64,000 nt of DNA, from NCBI GenBank assembly GCA_036505635.1, contig DASXTC010000010.1, positions 107,090 to 171,089 of the forward strand. Reading direction: 5' to 3'. The translations under genes and the position numbers were made by a program. Below are positions 26,052-33,267 of the stretch, one piece after another. The notes under the pieces were generated by a model. The model was not told where the DNA came from. It did not search any database and saw nothing but the letters and a program-made list of their open reading frames with translations. The DNA comes from DASXTC01 sp036505635 (GTDB taxonomy: Bacteria; Acidobacteriota; Polarisedimenticolia; JACPZX01; DASXTC01). Position 1 is the first letter of the stretch. Every line of letters begins with the position of its first letter.

Positions 26052-27329
26052 ATGAGAGCGCGGCTCCTGTTTCCCGCATGCCTCCTCGCCGTCTGCCTGG
26101 GAGTCTGTCCGAGTGAGGGCCTGGCCCGCGCGCACGGGGCCGACCCCCCCTCGCCCGCCGGGCTTCCGTTGGTCGTCCGGGCTCTGGCCGACGCGGACGC
26201 CGACCTCGAACGCTTCGTGGACGAGTGGGTGCGGATCGCGGAGATACCGGCCCCCTCGGGGGGCGAGGGGAAGCGCGCCGCGTACATCGAAGGGCGCTTC
26301 CGGGAGCTCGGACTGGACCCGGTCGCGATCGACACGGCGGGCAACGTCGTCGGGCTGCTCAAAGGACGGGACCCTTCGCTCCTGAAAGTCGCGGTCGTCG
26401 CCCACATGGACACGGTGGCCTCGGCCGAGGCGGACCATTCCGTGCAACGCCTGCCGGGAGGGCGCGGCGGCAGCCTCAAGGCTCCCGGCGTGCGGGACGA
26501 CTCGTCGGGGCTGGCCGGCATGCTGGCCGCGGTCACCCTCATGCGGCGCCACGGGCTGGTGCCGCAGGCCGATACCTGGGTGGTGGCCTCTGCGCGCGAG
26601 GAAGTCGGGCTGAAGGGGGCCGAGTCCTTCACGCGGGAGCACGCCACGGCGCTGGGCGCCTTCATCGCGCTGGACGGACAGCTGGGCCAGATCTCCTACG
26701 CGGCCACGGGCATCCTGTGGCTCAAGCTGCATTTCCTGGGGGAGGGGGGACACACGCTCAAGGCGCACGAGAAGCCCAGCGCCATCCTCGCGGCGGCGCG
26801 CTGCGTCGAGCGCATCAGCGCCATCCCGCTGAGACGCTCGCCCGAGTCGATGGAATCCTGGCTCAACATAGGCTCGATGGGGGGCGGTGACGTGCCCAAC
26901 GCCCAGGCCCGTGACGCCTGGTTCACCGTCGACCTGCGCTCCAACGACCCGGCGATCTTCGAGGACCTGGAGCGGCGAGTGCTCGACGCGGGTCGTCAGA
27001 CGGCGAAGGAGGTTGGTGTGAGGTTCGAGCCCGAGACGATGCACCGGATGAGCGGCGGCGCCATCCCGGGGTTCGCTGACTCGGTGCTGGTGCGGTCGGC
27101 ACGGCAGGCCCTGGAAGAGCTCGGGTGGGAGCAGATCAACCTGACTCCCCGGGGGACGGCCGATCACAACGTGGCGATCGTGCGCGGCATCCCGGGGATC
27201 GCCATCGGCGTGACCACCGGCGACGGCGCCCACACTCCCGAGGAGTTCGCCGACATCGCCCCGTTCGCGACCGGAGTCAAGCAGATCGTCCTGCTCCTCC
27301 TGATGCCGCTGACGGCCACGGCTCGGTAG
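26052..27329 (+). CDS. M20-family metallopeptidase, secreted
   Basis: 425 residues with a signal peptide (RARLLFPACLLAVCLGVCPS). The dinuclear zinc site follows the M20 order: VVAHMDTVASAEA (H-x-D), PGVRDDSSGLAGM (bridging Asp), SAREEVGLKGAESF (catalytic Glu pair), then DGQ in FIALDGQLGQ and a late His in GTADHNVAIVRG. The dimerisation (lid) domain lies between residues about 220 and 340. M20 enzymes of this kind (PepT/CPG2-like) cleave small peptides or N-acyl amino acids. Start ATG 26052 gives the signal peptide directly. The gene converges with the zinc metalloprotease gene, the stops being 15 bases apart. Confidence 0.9.
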   Translation: MRARLLFPACLLAVCLGVCPSEGLARAHGADPPSPAGLPLVVRALADADADLERFVDEWVRIAEIPAPSGGEGKRAAYIEGRFRELGLDPVAIDTAGNVVGLLKGRDPSLLKVAVVAHMDTVASAEADHSVQRLPGGRGGSLKAPGVRDDSSGLAGMLAAVTLMRRHGLVPQADTWVVASAREEVGLKGAESFTREHATALGAFIALDGQLGQISYAATGILWLKLHFLGEGGHTLKAHEKPSAILAAARCVERISAIPLRRSPESMESWLNIGSMGGGDVPNAQARDAWFTVDLRSNDPAIFEDLERRVLDAGRQTAKEVGVRFEPETMHRMSGGAIPGFADSVLVRSARQALEELGWEQINLTPRGTADHNVAIVRGIPGIAIGVTTGDGAHTPEEFADIAPFATGVKQIVLLLLMPLTATAR

Positions 27330-27344
27330 CCTCGTGGGCTCGTC

Positions 27345-28919
27345 TCAGATCGGGCTCACCGACACCTTGTAGGAACCGTAGATCCCCCAGTCCGCGGAGT
27401 GGGTCACGCGGACGAAGAAGACGTCCGCCCGTGGTGCAGTCCAGTTGATGAGGGAAGACCCATCGCCGACCGCCCGGTCGTCGTTGAAGGCGAGCACCGT
27501 CGCGCCGTCCGAGTCGAGGATCTCCAGATAGGTGTTGGCGTCGCTCAACAGATCGGTCGTCTCGACGCGGTATCCCTGTGCGTCGGACGCGCTGAAGAAG
27601 AAGTAGTCGGCGTCGTCGGCCCCCGCGCCGTCACCGTCCTGGTCGTAGAAAAAGGTGGCCGCGACGGGCCCTCCTCCCACCGTGATCGGCGACGCCGTGG
27701 CCGACGAGTTGTTCACCTCCGCGGCGTCCTCGGAGAAGTCCACCGAGACGTAGCCGGCGATCGCCCGCATCTGCGTCAGGAAGCCGTTGGAGATCGGCGC
27801 CTTGAACCACCCGTCCCAGAAGTCCTCGAAGGTGATGCTGGTGGCCGTCGGGATGTAGTCGCGCAGCACCTGCCACACCTCGGAATCGGGCAGAGCCATC
27901 GCGTCGTGGGCGTCGTCCACGCCGGGTGTGGTGTCAGGGGTGGAGGCCGAGTCGGTGATGTCCCACAGGATCGTGAAGACCGAGACCTCGCTCGTGTCGC
28001 CCCGGCACAGGTACTGCGTGTCGTTCTCCAGGTCAGCGTAACGGACGAGGTTGCCGGGCCCCGGACCGCCGTTGCTCCGCATGTAGATGTTGGAGCGCGG
28101 CAGGTTGTGGTACCGCAGCGTCGAGTTGCCGAAGTAGGTGGAGTATCCCTCCTCGTACGACAGCCGGATGTCCTGGCCGCACTCGCTGAAGGTGTGCGAG
28201 CCGTCGGGCGAGTCGCTGTCCGAATACTCGAAGACGAAGAAATGCCCCATCTCATGGAGGATGACGGTGTCGTCGTAGCCGGCGCTGTCGCGAAGCTGGA
28301 TGTTCCTGGCGTATTTCTCGTAGCTCGAGTCGGCCACGCCACGGTTGATGGCCCACACGGCGTTCAGATCGTCCGACGAGGGGGGGCGCGAGCCTGTCAA
28401 GGAGGCGATGTAGTCGGCGCCCATCACGAGCTGGTCGAAGATGTTGAAGGCCTCGCCCCCCTGGCCGATGAGCGCCGCGAGCGTGCCGAAGTTCACATTG
28501 GTGTTGGGATTGTGGCCCGACACGTTGCCGGTTTTCACCGCGTAGTACTGGACGTTCCCCCCGGTCTTGTTCTGGACGTCGATGAAAAGAGTCGACGTGT
28601 TCTGCGACCGTGACGTCACCCTCGCGTAGACGGTGCGCTTGCTGGAGTCCACCACCAAGAGGCTGTAGTTGCCGTTGACGTCGGTGGCCCCGGAGGCGAG
28701 GATCTTGTTCTTCGAGTCGAGGATGTGGACATCGGCGTACCGGATCGCCCTCTGCGGCTGATTGCCGGTGAAGCCTGTCTGGTCATACTCGCGATCCACG
28801 TACACGAAGCTCCCGGTGGCCGTCCAGTTCGCCTCGGCCGGGGCCGCGGTCATCAGCCAGGGCAACGTGGCCAGCGCGGCGCCGAAAACTCCACGGAGGA
28901 TCGAGGAGGCGCGCGTCAT
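27345..28919 (-). CDS. secreted zinc metalloprotease with PPC domain
   Basis: 524 residues with an N-terminal signal (SSILRGVFGAALATLPWLMT). An early beta domain reads like a carboxypeptidase-regulatory or CNA-B fold (residues about 40-110). The catalytic region has ILHEMGHFFVFEY, a classic HExxH zinc motif, with EEGYSTYF downstream as the likely third ligand region. The last 120 residues resemble the bacterial pre-peptidase C-terminal (PPC) domain seen in secreted proteases, for example AADDADYFFFSASDAQGYRVE-like sequence and VFFVRVTHSADWG. No known M-family can be assigned firmly. Start ATG 28919 overlaps the stop of the small upstream gene as ATGA, so the two are coupled and the upstream product could be an inhibitor or partner. 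Confidence 0.82.
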   Translation of the reverse strand: MTRASSILRGVFGAALATLPWLMTAAPAEANWTATGSFVYVDREYDQTGFTGNQPQRAIRYADVHILDSKNKILASGATDVNGNYSLLVVDSSKRTVYARVTSRSQNTSTLFIDVQNKTGGNVQYYAVKTGNVSGHNPNTNVNFGTLAALIGQGGEAFNIFDQLVMGADYIASLTGSRPPSSDDLNAVWAINRGVADSSYEKYARNIQLRDSAGYDDTVILHEMGHFFVFEYSDSDSPDGSHTFSECGQDIRLSYEEGYSTYFGNSTLRYHNLPRSNIYMRSNGGPGPGNLVRYADLENDTQYLCRGDTSEVSVFTILWDITDSASTPDTTPGVDDAHDAMALPDSEVWQVLRDYIPTATSITFEDFWDGWFKAPISNGFLTQMRAIAGYVSVDFSEDAAEVNNSSATASPITVGGGPVAATFFYDQDGDGAGADDADYFFFSASDAQGYRVETTDLLSDANTYLEILDSDGATVLAFNDDRAVGDGSSLINWTAPRADVFFVRVTHSADWGIYGSYKVSVSPI

Positions 28920-29419
28920 GGCTGCACCTCCGCCACCGCAGCTCCCTCGCACTGGATGTAGTCTCCTTCCGTCTGGCAGTCGAGCGACTCCCGGGGCGGG
29001 ACCCGGAAGTAGAGGTCCTGCTGCGAGCTCGAACCGTCAAGGCCGCGCGCCATCACGCGGTAGAACAGGTGCGTTTCCTGGTCCGCCAGGACCTCGGTCT
29101 CCACCAGCGCGGACTTCGCCTGGTCTTTCGGAAGAGACGCCCGGGCGGCCGCCTGGCCCCGTTCGATCTTCCGGTCGGAATCGAGCGCGAATATGACCGC
29201 CTCCGCGTCGCCCGAGTGCGAGATCAGGTTGATCCTCAGGAGGGCGCTGCGCCCTTCGGACGTATCGCGGACGGCTACGAGAGTCACGGCGGCGCTGAGC
29301 GGGCCACTCGGCTCGGCGGCGGCTTGGCCCGGTCCGTTCAGCGGAGAGCCGATGCGGGCGCCGCTCGACAATAGAAGTGACAGAATCAGCGAAAAGAGGA
29401 CGGGATTTGCTCTGCGCAT
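28916..29419 (-). CDS. small secreted protein of unknown function
   Basis: 167 residues from ATG 29419 (MRRANPVLFSLILSLLLSSG), which starts a clear signal peptide. AGGAG lies about 10 bases upstream; the GTG three codons earlier is too close to it. The mature part contains one probable Ig-like or beta-sandwich domain (ALLRINLISHSGDAEAVIFA, HLFYRVMARGLDGSSSQQDL) and two late cysteines (LDCQTEGDYIQCEG) that could form a disulfide. I recognise no family. It is co-translated with the zinc metalloprotease through an ATGA overlap, so a chaperone, propeptide-like or inhibitor role is plausible but unproven. The 107-base gap 29420-29526 has a TATATT at 29477-29482 on this strand as a possible -10. 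Confidence 0.75.
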   Translation of the reverse strand: MRRANPVLFSLILSLLLSSGARIGSPLNGPGQAAAEPSGPLSAAVTLVAVRDTSEGRSALLRINLISHSGDAEAVIFALDSDRKIERGQAAARASLPKDQAKSALVETEVLADQETHLFYRVMARGLDGSSSQQDLYFRVPPRESLDCQTEGDYIQCEGAAVAEVQP

Positions 29420-29526
29420 GTCGATCACGCTCCTGGGCAGGGGGAAGGGTCGTGATGTTCCGAATGGACCGGGGGGAATATACGCTCAGTCCGCGAAGTC
29501 GCAGGAACAATTTGTCGGAATTCTGC

Positions 29527-30837
29527 TTATTCTCCGCACAGCTCGCGCAGCTGATCGAAGAACCCGGGGAACGACTTGCTGACGCAGGAGGGATCGAGGA
29601 TCCGCACGCCCGGGATCGACAGGCCCGCCAGAGCGAAGGCCATCGCGAGCCGGTGGTCTTCCTTTGGATCGATGTCGCCTCCATGCAGGCCCCGCCTTCC
29701 CTGGGAGGGGGGCCTGACGATCAACGAATCGGGCCCGGTCTGAGCCTCCCCGCCGAGCGTCCTGACGCACGCGGCGATCGAGTCGATCCGATCGCTTTCC
29801 TTGATGCGCAGGTGACCCACGTTGCGGATCGTGGTGGGGCCGTTGGCGAACAGCGCCACGGCCGCGAGCGTCGGAGCGACGTCCGGGCAATCGGAGAGGT
29901 CGGCGTCGATCCCCGCGAGCTCGGCTCCGGCCCCCGGCCTCCACTCGACGTCGATGCCCGCCTCGCCGCGGCCGACACGACAGCCCATCGCCTCGAGGAA
30001 GTCCAGGAAGCGCAGGTCCCCCTGCTTCGAGGCGCTCGGGATGCCGGTGACGCGAGCGCGCCCGCCCGCGATGGCCGCCGCCGCGAAGAAATAGGAAGCG
30101 CTGGAGGCGTCCCCCTCCACCGGAAAGACGTGGGGCTGGTAGGAGGCGCGAGAGTCGACCTGAAACCACCGGTATCCGTCGCGCCTCACGCGAGCGCCGA
30201 ATGACTCCATCACCTGGAGCGTGAGATCCACGTAGGGCCAGGAGACGAGATCCCCCTCGATCTCGATTTCGAGATCGGACGCGCCGCACGGACCGATCAT
30301 CAGCAGAGAGGAGACGAACTGACTCGACAGATCCCCTTTGAGCCGGACGCGGCCCCCCGCGAACCCGCCGGCCTCGATCGCGACCGGCGGACAACCGGGG
30401 TGTCCCTCCTGGTTCACCGACTGAATGGCCACACCCAGCGATTGGAGCGCCTCGATCAGGTGAGTGAGGGGACGCCGGCGCATCCGCTCGGATCCGTCCA
30501 GCACGAACCGGCCCTTCCCGAGGCAGCAGATGCCGGTCAGGAGCCGCAGTGGGGTCCCCGCGTTGCCGAGGTTGAGGGCGAGGGGGGGCGCCTTCACGGG
30601 CCTCCCCTTTCCTTCCACGATCACCGAGGAGCCGCGCCGCGCCACGTCGATCCCCATCTCGGTGAGCGCCCGCGCCATCAGGCGGGTGTCGTCGGCGAGG
30701 AGGGGACGGCGCAGGGCAGAGCGACCGCGCGCGAGCGCCGCCGCGGCCAGGGCCCGGATCGTGAGGCTCTTGGATGGCGGCGCCTCAATCTCGGCATCGA
30801 GGGGCCCCGCGGGGATGATGAGGAGGTGATCCGTCAC
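29527..30837 (-). CDS. aroA: 3-phosphoshikimate 1-carboxyvinyltransferase (EPSP synthase)
   Basis: A 436-residue enzyme of the shikimate pathway that joins shikimate-3-phosphate and phosphoenolpyruvate. Diagnostic stretches are EAPPSKSLTIRALAAAALAR (phosphate-contact Lys/Ser), LNLGNAGTPLRLLTGICCL (the NAGT loop that corresponds to the glyphosate/PEP site), ERMRRRPL, the LRIKESDRIDSIAACVRTLG segment and the C-terminal DPSCVSKSFPGFFDQL. The first-loop sequence is LGNAGTPLR, with Gly-Thr where class I enzymes have GNAGTA; the detailed class is not certain. I chose GTG 30837 (VTDHLLIIPAGPLDAE), which lies 6 bases after a TATACT. No other aro gene is near. It diverges from the VWFA gene with only 20 bases between start codons. 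Confidence 0.95.
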   Translation of the reverse strand: MTDHLLIIPAGPLDAEIEAPPSKSLTIRALAAAALARGRSALRRPLLADDTRLMARALTEMGIDVARRGSSVIVEGKGRPVKAPPLALNLGNAGTPLRLLTGICCLGKGRFVLDGSERMRRRPLTHLIEALQSLGVAIQSVNQEGHPGCPPVAIEAGGFAGGRVRLKGDLSSQFVSSLLMIGPCGASDLEIEIEGDLVSWPYVDLTLQVMESFGARVRRDGYRWFQVDSRASYQPHVFPVEGDASSASYFFAAAAIAGGRARVTGIPSASKQGDLRFLDFLEAMGCRVGRGEAGIDVEWRPGAGAELAGIDADLSDCPDVAPTLAAVALFANGPTTIRNVGHLRIKESDRIDSIAACVRTLGGEAQTGPDSLIVRPPSQGRRGLHGGDIDPKEDHRLAMAFALAGLSIPGVRILDPSCVSKSFPGFFDQLRELCGE

Positions 30838-30843
30838 CGAACA

Positions 30844-30851
30844 AGTATACT
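30844..30851. promoter_or_regulatory. palindromic bidirectional -10 AGTATACT
   Basis: AGTATACT is its own reverse complement, so TATACT (5/6 to TATAAT) reads on both strands. Six bases separate it from the aroA GTG (30837) and six from the VWFA gene GTG (30858). Neither side has a Shine-Dalgarno or a convincing -35. Both transcripts should start at or next to the start codon. Confidence 0.55.
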
Positions 30852-30857
30852 GGCCGC

Positions 30858-32021
30858 GTGGCACCGATAATGGTCCTCCACCTCCCGCTCCTCCTGATGC
30901 TGTCGGCGGCCCCGGAGACGCCGGGCGCCACCGCTCCCTTCACGGTCCGGATCGTCTCTCCCGAGCCTCTCTTCCTGGTGGGCCGGTGCCGCGTGCGCGC
31001 CGAGGCGATCGACTCCGAGGGGCGTCCCTACGGCCGCGTGGCCTGGATGAGCCTGGCCGTGGACGGCGAGGCGCTCGAGCCGGACTCGCGGCCCCCCTTC
31101 GAGTGGGAGCTCGACGCGGGCGCGGACTTGAAGCCGCGCCGCCTCACCCTCGAGGCCGTGGCGCGTGACGGAGGCAGGGCTTCGCTCGCGCTCCTCTCCT
31201 CGGCGCACGCCTTCGTGGAGGCGGTGGGGGTCAATCTCGTCCTGGTGCCCGTGGTGGTGCGCGAAGCTCCCGAAGGCAAGGGGACCGGGCGCGCCGTGCC
31301 CGGGCTGACCGCCGCCGACTTCAGGGTCCTGGAGGATGGCACCGAACGCCCCATCACCTCCTTCTCGAACGAGCCGCTTCCCGCCTCGATCTCGGTCGCC
31401 CTCGACAACAGCCGGAGCATGGAGCGGGACCTCTGGTCGGCCCAGAAGGCGATCGGTGGGTTCGTCGAGGGACAGCCGCCCTACACGGCCCTGTCCTTGC
31501 TGACCTTCAACGATCAGGTCTTCCTGGAGCATGACTTCACCTACGATCGAGAGGAGATCGTCTCCGCGGTGGGCGCCGCGCGAGCCGAGGGGACCCGCAC
31601 GGCCCTGTACGACGCGCTGCGGATCGGCTCGATGCACCTGAGCCGGCGCCCCGGCCCGCGTATCCTGGTCCTCTTCACCGACGGCGAGGACACGGTCTAC
31701 GAAGGGGAGGTGGGGCGTCTGAGGACGTCGATCGACGCCGCTCAGGGGGCCGACGTCACGGTCTTCGCGGTCGCCTACGGCCCGCGGCAGGCATCCTCAT
31801 TGCGCGAGATCGCATCGCAGACCGGCGGCGAAGTGATCGCCGCTCGCGGGGCGGGGGATCTGAAGGGGGCCTTCGCCCGGATCGCCGAGTCGCTCGGCAG
31901 CCGGTACCTCCTTGGATACGAGCCGCCGGAGCCCGGGAAACCTGGCTACCGCAGCATCGAGGTTCGTGTCTCACGACCGGGGCTCAGCGTGCTGGCGAGG
32001 CGCGGATATCGGATGAGGTGA
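30858..32021 (+). CDS. VWFA-related Acidobacterial-type protein, secreted
   Basis: 387 residues: a signal peptide (MVLHLPLLLMLSAAPETPGA), an N-terminal beta domain with PEPLFLVGRCRVRAE, then a von Willebrand A domain from about residue 175. The metal-adhesion site DNSRSM (D-x-S-x-S) is intact, as is the Thr region in FTDGEDTVYEGE. The overall layout and RDLWSAQKAIGGFVEG match the VWFA-related family described from Acidobacteria (TIGR03436). Such domains bind protein partners through Mg2+. The start is GTG 30858, just after TATACT; ATG 30870 is possible but has no ribosome site. The TPR gene follows with its own promoter. The role is unknown, perhaps an envelope scaffold. Confidence 0.88.
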   Translation: MAPIMVLHLPLLLMLSAAPETPGATAPFTVRIVSPEPLFLVGRCRVRAEAIDSEGRPYGRVAWMSLAVDGEALEPDSRPPFEWELDAGADLKPRRLTLEAVARDGGRASLALLSSAHAFVEAVGVNLVLVPVVVREAPEGKGTGRAVPGLTAADFRVLEDGTERPITSFSNEPLPASISVALDNSRSMERDLWSAQKAIGGFVEGQPPYTALSLLTFNDQVFLEHDFTYDREEIVSAVGAARAEGTRTALYDALRIGSMHLSRRPGPRILVLFTDGEDTVYEGEVGRLRTSIDAAQGADVTVFAVAYGPRQASSLREIASQTGGEVIAARGAGDLKGAFARIAESLGSRYLLGYEPPEPGKPGYRSIEVRVSRPGLSVLARRGYRMR

Positions 32022-32037
32022 CACGCCGCGCTCCGCG

Positions 32038-32066
32038 TTGAAGGGGCCAGGGTGCTGGATTATACT
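32038..32066 (+). promoter_or_regulatory. sigma70-type promoter for TPR-secreted-OMP cluster
   Basis: TTGAAG at 32038-32043, a 17-base spacer and TATACT at 32061-32066. Transcription should start near 32073, giving a leader of about 67 bases before GTG 32140 with an AAGGA Shine-Dalgarno. This is one of the best -35/-10 pairs in the window. Confidence 0.6.
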
Positions 32067-32139
32067 CCGGCACGTTCCGTGCGAGATCCCATTCCCCTCG
32101 GGAAAGCTGGTGGAAGGTGCTGGAAAGAAGGACCTTCAG

Positions 32140-32550
32140 GTGACTCGCCCCCTCCGCCCCGCCATCCTCGGGGCCCTCGCCATCGCCTTCGGTGCACCCG
32201 TCCTGCTGGGGGTCGAGGGATTGGTGGGTCCGGCTCCCGGATTCGCGGTGGAGCGGAGCCCCGCCGCCCAGCAGCTCGAGTTCGGCGTCAAGGTGGCGCT
32301 CAAGGGCTCGTGGGTCGAGGCGGCCTTCCGGTTCGAGAGGGCGATCGCGCTCGGCGGGAGCAGCGCCCGCGCGTACAACAACCTGGCGGTGGCGAGGGAG
32401 AGCCTCGGCCAGTTCGACCGGGCGCGGGAGGCCTACGAGAAGGCTCTCGCGGTCAAAGCGGACCAGGATGAGGATCGCCGTATCCGCGAGAACTACGAGC
32501 GATTCCTGGGCTTTCTCAAGGCGAACCGAGGGGCCGGCGCGGCTCCCTGA
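32140..32550 (+). CDS. small TPR-repeat protein, probably periplasmic
   Basis: 136 residues from GTG 32140, chosen because AAGGA sits 8 bases upstream and the downstream reading gives a short hydrophobic N-terminus (RPAILGALAIAFGAPVLLGV). The remainder is two to three TPR-like helix pairs: FERAIALGGSSARAYNNLAV, then ARESLGQFDRAREAYEKALA. TPR modules bind other proteins. It is the first of three genes after a good promoter: the next product is a small secreted protein and the last is the protease-propeller-barrel protein, so the TPR protein may help assemble or present that outer-membrane protein. The gaps are 26 and 7 bases. Confidence 0.75.
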   Translation: MTRPLRPAILGALAIAFGAPVLLGVEGLVGPAPGFAVERSPAAQQLEFGVKVALKGSWVEAAFRFERAIALGGSSARAYNNLAVARESLGQFDRAREAYEKALAVKADQDEDRRIRENYERFLGFLKANRGAGAAP

Positions 32551-32576
32551 GCCGCGCTGAGGCGGGAGACCGATGG

Positions 32577-33260
32577 ATGAGCCGTCAGGGTGCGGGTCTC
32601 GCCGTCACGCTGCTGATACTGGGGGCTGGGCTCGCCTGGAGCGACGTGCGCGGCGGCGCCGTGGAAGTGCAGATCAAGCTGCCCGCTCCGCAGAAGATCG
32701 ACACGACGGGGATGAGCCGGGTCCTCGTCGGTGGTTTCCGGGCCGGCGATCACCCGACGCTGAACCTGGAGAGGGAGATCAACCGTTCGCTGCGCGCCCT
32801 GTTGCGCAAGAACACGAAGTTCGAGATTCTCGATGTCGAGCCCCTGCCGCTGCCGGAGCAGCCGATCGAGGAAGCCATCCGCAACACGGCCTACTGGGTC
32901 CGGCTGGGCGCGCGATTCAACGCCGACCTGATCCTGGCCGGCACGCTCGAATTCACCTCGACGGATCAGTCGGGGTTCGTCCAGGAGGACCTCATCTCGG
33001 AGCTGACCGGCCAGCGGGTGAGGCGATCGCGGTGGGTCCAGCGCGAGTCGTTCCAGATGGAGCTCGGGCTCTACTTCTTCCGCGGCTCATCGGGAGAGCT
33101 CGTGTACGAGGATCACTTCACCGAGGAGGCGGCCTTCGACGGTAAGGGCAACGACGCGCTCAGCGCCCTGCACCAGCTCATCGATCGGATCGGCGAGAGC
33201 GTCCTCTCGATCATAACGACCCGCAGCCGGCTTGAAACCAGATACCTGTTCACGGAGTGA
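32577..33260 (+). CDS. secreted protein of unknown function, CsgG-like fold possible
   Basis: 227 residues with a signal peptide (GLAVTLLILGAGLAWSDVRG). The mature domain has strands and helices such as MSRVLVGGFRAGDHPTLNLE, EREINRSLRALLRKNTKFEI, NADLILAGTLEFTSTDQSGF and a terminal helix HQLIDRIGESVLSIITTRS. The alternation and the DLILAGTLEF segment resemble CsgG/FlgO-type or LpoB-type periplasmic proteins, but I do not see a family signature and this is only a resemblance. It lies between the TPR gene and the protease-propeller-barrel gene, 7 bases before the latter, and probably works with it at the outer membrane. Confidence 0.7.
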   Translation: MSRQGAGLAVTLLILGAGLAWSDVRGGAVEVQIKLPAPQKIDTTGMSRVLVGGFRAGDHPTLNLEREINRSLRALLRKNTKFEILDVEPLPLPEQPIEEAIRNTAYWVRLGARFNADLILAGTLEFTSTDQSGFVQEDLISELTGQRVRRSRWVQRESFQMELGLYFFRGSSGELVYEDHFTEEAAFDGKGNDALSALHQLIDRIGESVLSIITTRSRLETRYLFTE

Positions 33261-33267
33261 CGACACG

